Shown piece after piece: positions 59,719 to 64,000 of a stretch of DNA of 64,000 nucleotides. Numbering within the stretch: the stretch's first letter is position 1; each line of letters begins with the position of its first letter. The notes beneath the pieces were generated by a model. It worked only from the letters and a program-made list of their open reading frames with translations, was not told where the DNA came from and did not search any database. Origin of the DNA: Massilia violaceinigra (GTDB lineage Bacteria > Pseudomonadota > Gammaproteobacteria > Burkholderiales > Burkholderiaceae_D). The translations under genes and the position numbers were made by a program. The stretch spans positions 3,596,001-3,660,000 of the forward strand of contig NZ_CP024608.1 in assembly GCF_002752675.1 (NCBI RefSeq). The letters are read 5' to 3'.

Positions 59719-61625
59719 TGGACGATATGCTCAAGGATTTCGTCGTCGAGGCGATGGATCTTGCAGTCAACGTAGAAGAACACCTGCTCGCCCTCGAGCG
59801 CGACCCGAACAATAAGGAAACGCTCAACGCGGTGTTTCGCTCGTTCCACACGATCAAGGGTGGCGCAGGCTTCATGAACCTGCCGGCCCTGGTGGCGGCC
59901 TGCCACCTGACCGAGAACCTGTTCGACGCGCTGCGCACCGGCGCCGCGCCGGTCACGCCGATCGCCATCGAAGCGGCGCTGCAGGCATCGGGCTTCGTGG
60001 CCGACCAGCTGACCGACCTGTCGAACGGCGCCAGGCCCGAACAACTGGCCTCGATGCCCGACTCGCTCGAACGCATCCTGGTCAACGCCATCGAAGGCAA
60101 GGGCGATGCTCCGCCGAAGGCAGCTCCCGTGACCGCCCCGGCGCCCGCACCGGTAGCCGCCGCGCCGGCCGCAGCCGCTCCTGCTGCCGCCGCCTCCACC
60201 AGCGCTCCCGGCGCCGATGGCCTCGACTGGGAAGCCATGTTCGTCGCGGTCACGCCGGCCGGCACCTACACCCCGGCCGAGAAGCCTGCCGTCGCCGTCG
60301 CCGCCGCCGCTCCCGAACCGGCCGCCGCTCCCGTGGCTGCCGCCGCGCACGCACCGGCCGCCGCCAAGCCGGCCGCCGCCGATGCCGGCGCCGACCGCCG
60401 CGAAGAAAAGGTGCAGGAATTTCGCGCCGCCTCCGCGCCCGCCAAGGAAGACAGCATCCGCGTCGACGCCGTCAAGCTCGACGCCCTGCTCGAAGTGGCC
60501 GGCGAGTCGGTGCAGGCCGCCAACCAGGCTGCCGTGCTGCTCGAACGCCTGCTGCAATTCAAATTCGAAGGCCCCGCCGCGACCCTCATGGCGACCCTGA
60601 CCGAAACGCTGGAACGCGCCTCGCGCTATTCGGCCGAACTGCAGCGCGCCACGCTGGCCACGCGCATGCAGCCGGTCGGACGCCTGTTCCAGAAATTCCC
60701 GCGCCTGGTGCGCGAACTGGCCAAGGACCTGGGCAAGGACGTCGAACTGACCATCGAAGGGGCCGAGACGGAAGTCGACCGCGTGGTCGTCGACAGCCTG
60801 TACGACCCGCTGGTGCACATGCTCAGGAATGCGCTCGACCACGGCGTCGAGTCGCCCGAAGACCGGCTCGCGGCCGGCAAGCCATCGAAGGCGTTCATCT
60901 CGCTCAAGGCCTGGCAGGAAGCGAACAGCGTCATGATCGTGCTGCAGGACGACGGCAAGGGCATGGACCCGAACGCGCTGCGCCGCAAGGCCGTGCAAAA
61001 AGGCCTGATCAACGAAAACGGCGCCCCGAGCGACGAAGAAGCCTACCAGCTGGTGTTCCTGCCGGGCTTTTCGACCAAGGAAGTGGCGTCCTCGGTATCC
61101 GGGCGCGGCGTCGGCATGGACGTGGTCAAGACCGCGGTGGAAAAGAACCGCGGCGCGATTCACATCGATTCCTCGCTCGGCCACGGCACCAAGTTCGCGA
61201 TCCGCCTGCCGATCGAACTGTCGATCGTGCCGACCATGCTGGTGTCGACATCCGGCGCCGCCCTGGCGCTGCCGATGGCGGTGGTCCAGCGCGTGGTCGA
61301 ACTGCCCGACAACTTCATGAACGTCGGCGGCGCGCCGGTGCTCAAGGACCAGGGACGCCCGCTGCCGGTACGCTCGCTGGCAAGCTCGCTCGGTTACGAA
61401 GCCTGCTCCGAAAAAGTCGGCATCGTGATCGCCGCGCCCCAGCCTTACATCCTCGCCGTGGAAGCGGTGGACGGCACCGCCGACCTGGTGATCAAGCCGA
61501 TGACCGCCATCAGTGTCGACGGCATCACCGGCACCGCGCGCTCGGCCGAGGGCGAGCTGGTTCTGGTGGTCGGTCTGTCGTTCCTGATGGATGGCTGCCG
61601 CAGCACCCTCAAAGTCGCTGCCTGA
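59718..61625 (+). CDS. cheA: Chemotaxis histidine kinase CheA
   Basis: 635 residues. The P1/HPt domain has RSFHTIKGGAGF (His44). Residues ~130-245 are an Ala/Pro-rich linker with no clear CheY-binding P2 domain. The P3 dimerisation helices (SIRVDAVKLDALLEVAGES...), the P4 kinase domain with N box HMLRNALDHGVE, G1 DDGKGMD and G2 GRGVGMDVVK, and the P5 CheW-like end (ELSIVPTMLVSTSG...) are complete. It autophosphorylates and passes phosphate to CheY. No CheW or CheY gene is in the window. Confidence 0.93.
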   Translation: MDDMLKDFVVEAMDLAVNVEEHLLALERDPNNKETLNAVFRSFHTIKGGAGFMNLPALVAACHLTENLFDALRTGAAPVTPIAIEAALQASGFVADQLTDLSNGARPEQLASMPDSLERILVNAIEGKGDAPPKAAPVTAPAPAPVAAAPAAAAPAAAASTSAPGADGLDWEAMFVAVTPAGTYTPAEKPAVAVAAAAPEPAAAPVAAAAHAPAAAKPAAADAGADRREEKVQEFRAASAPAKEDSIRVDAVKLDALLEVAGESVQAANQAAVLLERLLQFKFEGPAATLMATLTETLERASRYSAELQRATLATRMQPVGRLFQKFPRLVRELAKDLGKDVELTIEGAETEVDRVVVDSLYDPLVHMLRNALDHGVESPEDRLAAGKPSKAFISLKAWQEANSVMIVLQDDGKGMDPNALRRKAVQKGLINENGAPSDEEAYQLVFLPGFSTKEVASSVSGRGVGMDVVKTAVEKNRGAIHIDSSLGHGTKFAIRLPIELSIVPTMLVSTSGAALALPMAVVQRVVELPDNFMNVGGAPVLKDQGRPLPVRSLASSLGYEACSEKVGIVIAAPQPYILAVEAVDGTADLVIKPMTAISVDGITGTARSAEGELVLVVGLSFLMDGCRSTLKVAA

Positions 61626-61635
61626 TTGTCCCAAA

Positions 61636-61667
61636 GCGCTGCCGCCGGACCCGTTCCCCGGCAGCGC
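61636..61667 (+). terminator. Stem-loop after cheA
   Basis: GCGCTGCCG (61636-61644) pairs with CGGCAGCGC (61659-61667). The following GTCTGCTCTTCCC is pyrimidine-rich but has no T-run, so it is a probable weak or rho-assisted terminator. Confidence 0.5.
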
Positions 61668-61776
61668 GTCTGCTCTTCCCCCATATTGATGACGTTGACG
61701 TTGCCTTGCATCTAAATGCATGGCAATATGGCATCTTTTATTTTTCTTAAAAAACTTAATTGAAAGTCGTTCATTG

Positions 61777-63390
61777 ATGGTGTCGGAAACTTTTGAGCAG
61801 GTGCTGAGCGCTGCACAGGCGGATGGATCCTTGAATCCGGCCTGGAAAAAATTGGTGAACACGCGTTTTTTCGTTCCCGTCAGATCCGCTTCCGGTAGCG
61901 CCGCCAGCAGCGCCGAATTGCATCTGACCGACGCCGCGGGCGACGGCAAGCGCTCGATCCTGGTGGCGGAAGTGCGCGAGCAGGCCGAGCCGCAGCAAGG
62001 CAGCGTGCTGACTTCGCTGCGGGGACATGATCTGGTGCGCATGCTGCAGCCCGGCGCCGGCATCCGCATCGCCTTGAGCGATCGCGTCTTCGAGATCGCC
62101 AGCGACCGGGTCGAGTGGCTCCGGAAGGGTATCGACGCATCGCTGGCCAAGGCCGCCGCCAAGGCGAGTGCCGCCGCATCGGCAGCCGCACCCGCGCCAA
62201 CGCCAGCAGCGGCACCCGTGCCTGTTCGCGCAGCTGAACCGGTTCGCGCGCCGGCACCGGTCATCCCCGACAAGGCCGCGCCGGCCCGGACCAGCGTTCG
62301 CCGCCCGGCCGCCGCTACCCTCGATGTCGCCGCGCTCGAGCCGCGCAGCGTCGTCATGCCCAACATCGGTCTCGCCTTGTTCGTGCCGGCCGCCTGGGGC
62401 GAGAGCAGCACGCCCGGCGGCCTGCGCTTCCAGGACAAGCAGAGCGGCACGCTGCTGGAACTGACCGGGTCACTGCGTCCCAACGTCTCGCTGACTCAGT
62501 GGATGAGCAACCGCATCGGCATGGTGCAGCAGCAGATGCCCTGCCTGACGCAGGACGGCGTGGCAGTTGACATCAACGGCGAAGGCTGGGGCGAACGGAT
62601 CGAAGGCAAGGCCGCCGAATTTAGCGGCACGTTCCCCGGCGACAAAGCCCCAAGCCGCTTCCTGCTGGCATGTTTGCGTATCGAGGGCACGGTGGTGGCG
62701 ATCACGATCCGCGCCCCGGCCGCCGCATTCGAGCAACACCGCGCCGTGTACCAGTGGCTTCTCGGCCGCGTCAACATCAAACCGGTGGCGGCGGAGCTGT
62801 ACAGCATGGCCGCGGCGTCCGGCGGCGCCAGCATCAATGCCCTGGAGGCCGGGGTGTATAGCGTGTCGGCGGCCTCCATGGGGGGCGAGGCGGTGGCGCA
62901 GCGCGAAGCGGACGGGGAGCCGGGCATGGTCGGCTTGTCGATGAAAGGCCGCATGGGCCGGCTGCGGGCAATGGCCTACTCGATACCACTCTTCATTGCG
63001 ACGTTCGTCGGAGGGATCGCGGCCGCATTGGTCGGTTTCAGTGCCGGGGTGGCCGTGTATGTCGTTGGCGGCCTGGTTGCCATTGCGATCTTGTATCTGT
63101 CCATACGGCTGATGGTGCTGCGCATGCACGACGTGAACCTGAGCGGCAAATGGCTGATCGGATTGTTCGCGGCCATGATGCTCATGGGCGCCTTTGACAA
63201 GAAGGAGTTCATGGCTGTGGCACTGGCTCTTTTCTCGTTCGGAACCATGCTTGTTTACTGCCTGGTTCCAGGCACAGACGGCGAGAACGGCTATGGCGAC
63301 GCGACCGGGCCCGATTCCACCCTGGTCAAGGTGGGTGCGGGACTGTTCATCCTCATGTATGGCGTTACCTTGCTGGGTCAGCTGACGTAG
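61777..63390 (+). CDS. Three-part membrane protein: SseB-like + DcrB-like + DUF805
   Basis: 537 residues from the ATG at 61777; a longer start at 61720 is less likely because the downstream paralogue begins at the equivalent place. Residues ~1-110 (FEQVLSAAQADGSLNPAWKK...FFVPV...) resemble the SseB N-terminal fold. An Ala/Pro linker follows. Residues ~185-325 (MPNIGLALFVPAAWGES...WLLGRVNI) look like DcrB/DUF1795. The C-terminus has four hydrophobic spans with RMHDVNLSGKWL and VPGTDGENGYG, a DUF805 signature. The combination is unusual; an inner-membrane protein with large soluble domains is expected. Confidence 0.7.
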   Translation: MVSETFEQVLSAAQADGSLNPAWKKLVNTRFFVPVRSASGSAASSAELHLTDAAGDGKRSILVAEVREQAEPQQGSVLTSLRGHDLVRMLQPGAGIRIALSDRVFEIASDRVEWLRKGIDASLAKAAAKASAAASAAAPAPTPAAAPVPVRAAEPVRAPAPVIPDKAAPARTSVRRPAAATLDVAALEPRSVVMPNIGLALFVPAAWGESSTPGGLRFQDKQSGTLLELTGSLRPNVSLTQWMSNRIGMVQQQMPCLTQDGVAVDINGEGWGERIEGKAAEFSGTFPGDKAPSRFLLACLRIEGTVVAITIRAPAAAFEQHRAVYQWLLGRVNIKPVAAELYSMAAASGGASINALEAGVYSVSAASMGGEAVAQREADGEPGMVGLSMKGRMGRLRAMAYSIPLFIATFVGGIAAALVGFSAGVAVYVVGGLVAIAILYLSIRLMVLRMHDVNLSGKWLIGLFAAMMLMGAFDKKEFMAVALALFSFGTMLVYCLVPGTDGENGYGDATGPDSTLVKVGAGLFILMYGVTLLGQLT

Positions 63391-63457
63391 GCAAGCCGCG
63401 CGCCATCGCGCCGCGGCGGCGCGGTCCGGCTATCCTTACATTGAAAGTTGTTATTAG

Positions 63458-64000
63458 ATGTCGCAAGATTTCGAGCAGGTGCTCAGTGCCGCGCAGGCGG
63501 ACGGATCGTTGAATCCGGCATGGAAAAAATTCGTTCATACCCAGTTTTTTGTTCCAGTCATCCGGCCGCCCGGCAGCGATGCCAGCAGCATCACGCCGCA
63601 CCTGTCCGGTAGCGCCGGCGCCACCGGGCAATCGATCCTGATCTCTGAAGTGCGCGAGCGGGTCGAGCGGCATCATGGCGGCGCCATTGCGACGCTGTCG
63701 GGCGTGGAGGTGGTGCGCATGCTGCATGCCGACGCTAGCATCCTGGTCGCTTTGAGCGACCGTACCTTCGATATCGCCGGCGACCGCGTGGCGTGGATCA
63801 GGAAGAGTATCGACGCCACTCTGGCCAAAGCGGCCCAGGCGCGCGCCGCCGCCGTTCCGGCCCCTGTTTCCGTTCCCGCTCCCGCTCCCGCTTCCGCGGC
63901 ACCGCGCGCCCCGGTCGCCCTGGAAAAAACAGAGCCCGCCGCAGCGCAGCGCCGCGCGCGCGAAGCGGAAAGCATGCGCGTCCACGCGGAATCTGCGGAA
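63458..64000 (+). CDS. SseB-like paralogue of the preceding gene (partial)
   Basis: The first 181 codons of a gene that runs off the window. MSQDFEQVLSAAQADGSLNP, WKKFVHTQFFVPV and DRVAWIRKSIDATLAKAA match the preceding protein closely, and the bases before the start (TTGAAAGTTGTT) also match the sequence before 61777, so the duplication included the 5' leader. An Ala/Pro linker begins near residue 130. Whether the DcrB-like and DUF805 parts follow cannot be seen. Confidence 0.8.
   Translation, partial: MSQDFEQVLSAAQADGSLNPAWKKFVHTQFFVPVIRPPGSDASSITPHLSGSAGATGQSILISEVRERVERHHGGAIATLSGVEVVRMLHADASILVALSDRTFDIAGDRVAWIRKSIDATLAKAAQARAAAVPAPVSVPAPAPASAAPRAPVALEKTEPAAAQRRAREAESMRVHAESAE

Overview
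The window is high-GC chromosomal DNA, tightly packed with genes. It most resembles a betaproteobacterium of the Oxalobacteraceae (Massilia/Duganella/Telluria type). This is inferred from gene content: TonB-dependent sugar uptake with many exported glycosidases, a DUF1854 gene end, the four-gene ligase-associated repair set, GbpR-type sugar regulation and multiple OmpA paralogues. No rRNA, tRNA, CRISPR array, insertion sequence or prophage was seen.

Layout. 0-7.5 kb holds housekeeping or orphan genes: the end of a DUF1854 gene, a YciI-like protein, a PlpD-type patatin with its own barrel, an exported orphan, a DEDDh exonuclease, a DUF885 peptidase-like protein and a GT1-type glycosyltransferase. 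7.5-36.2 kb is a large L-arabinose / arabinan utilisation locus in three plus-strand operons. The first encodes a TonB receptor, GPH symporter, cytoplasmic GH43, mutarotase and lactonase. The second encodes L-arabinonate dehydratase, an FAH-type AraD1 protein, a ketoglutarate-semialdehyde dehydrogenase, a sugar 1-dehydrogenase, and exported GH97, GH51, GH43 and GH127 enzymes. The third encodes a YtfQ/R/T/YjfF-like ABC importer, an exported GH43 and a GbpR-like LysR regulator. Together they would take up arabinan fragments, trim them in the periplasm, import L-arabinose and oxidise it to 2-oxoglutarate without phosphorylation. A RES/Xre toxin-antitoxin pair (14.7-15.6 kb) and a small AT-richer patch with a papain-like protein (28.4-29.5 kb) sit between the operons.

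The three arabinose operons start with the same composite site: ATATC-N5-CGRTATC and then, at fixed spacing, a -35/-10 pair TTGGAW-N18-TANTAT. The regulator gene is preceded by a related half. This is the clearest regulatory signal in the window.

36.3-43.9 kb holds a thioesterase and an interleaved cluster OmpA1 / IBP1-OmpA2 / IBP2-OmpA3. Each IBP is a lipoprotein with two Ig-like domains, a (PVVP)n stalk and a C-terminal DUF3494 ice-binding-like domain. All three transcription units carry the same upstream element pair at an identical 41-base spacing. I consider this the most interesting candidate system.

44-54.7 kb is DNA repair: a class II UvrA, a RecQ-like helicase, and the ligase-associated exonuclease, ATP-dependent ligase, DEXH helicase and PdeM endonuclease in overlapping order. 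54.7-58.5 kb holds a glycine-zipper envelope protein (apparently with an AUC start), a Crp/Fnr regulator, a NarL-type response regulator and a universal stress protein with a perfect FNR box upstream. 58.9-61.6 kb is cheZ-cheA. The window ends with two tandem paralogues that begin with the same SseB-like domain; the complete one is fused to DcrB-like and DUF805 domains. Four imperfect REP-like palindromes are dispersed between genes.
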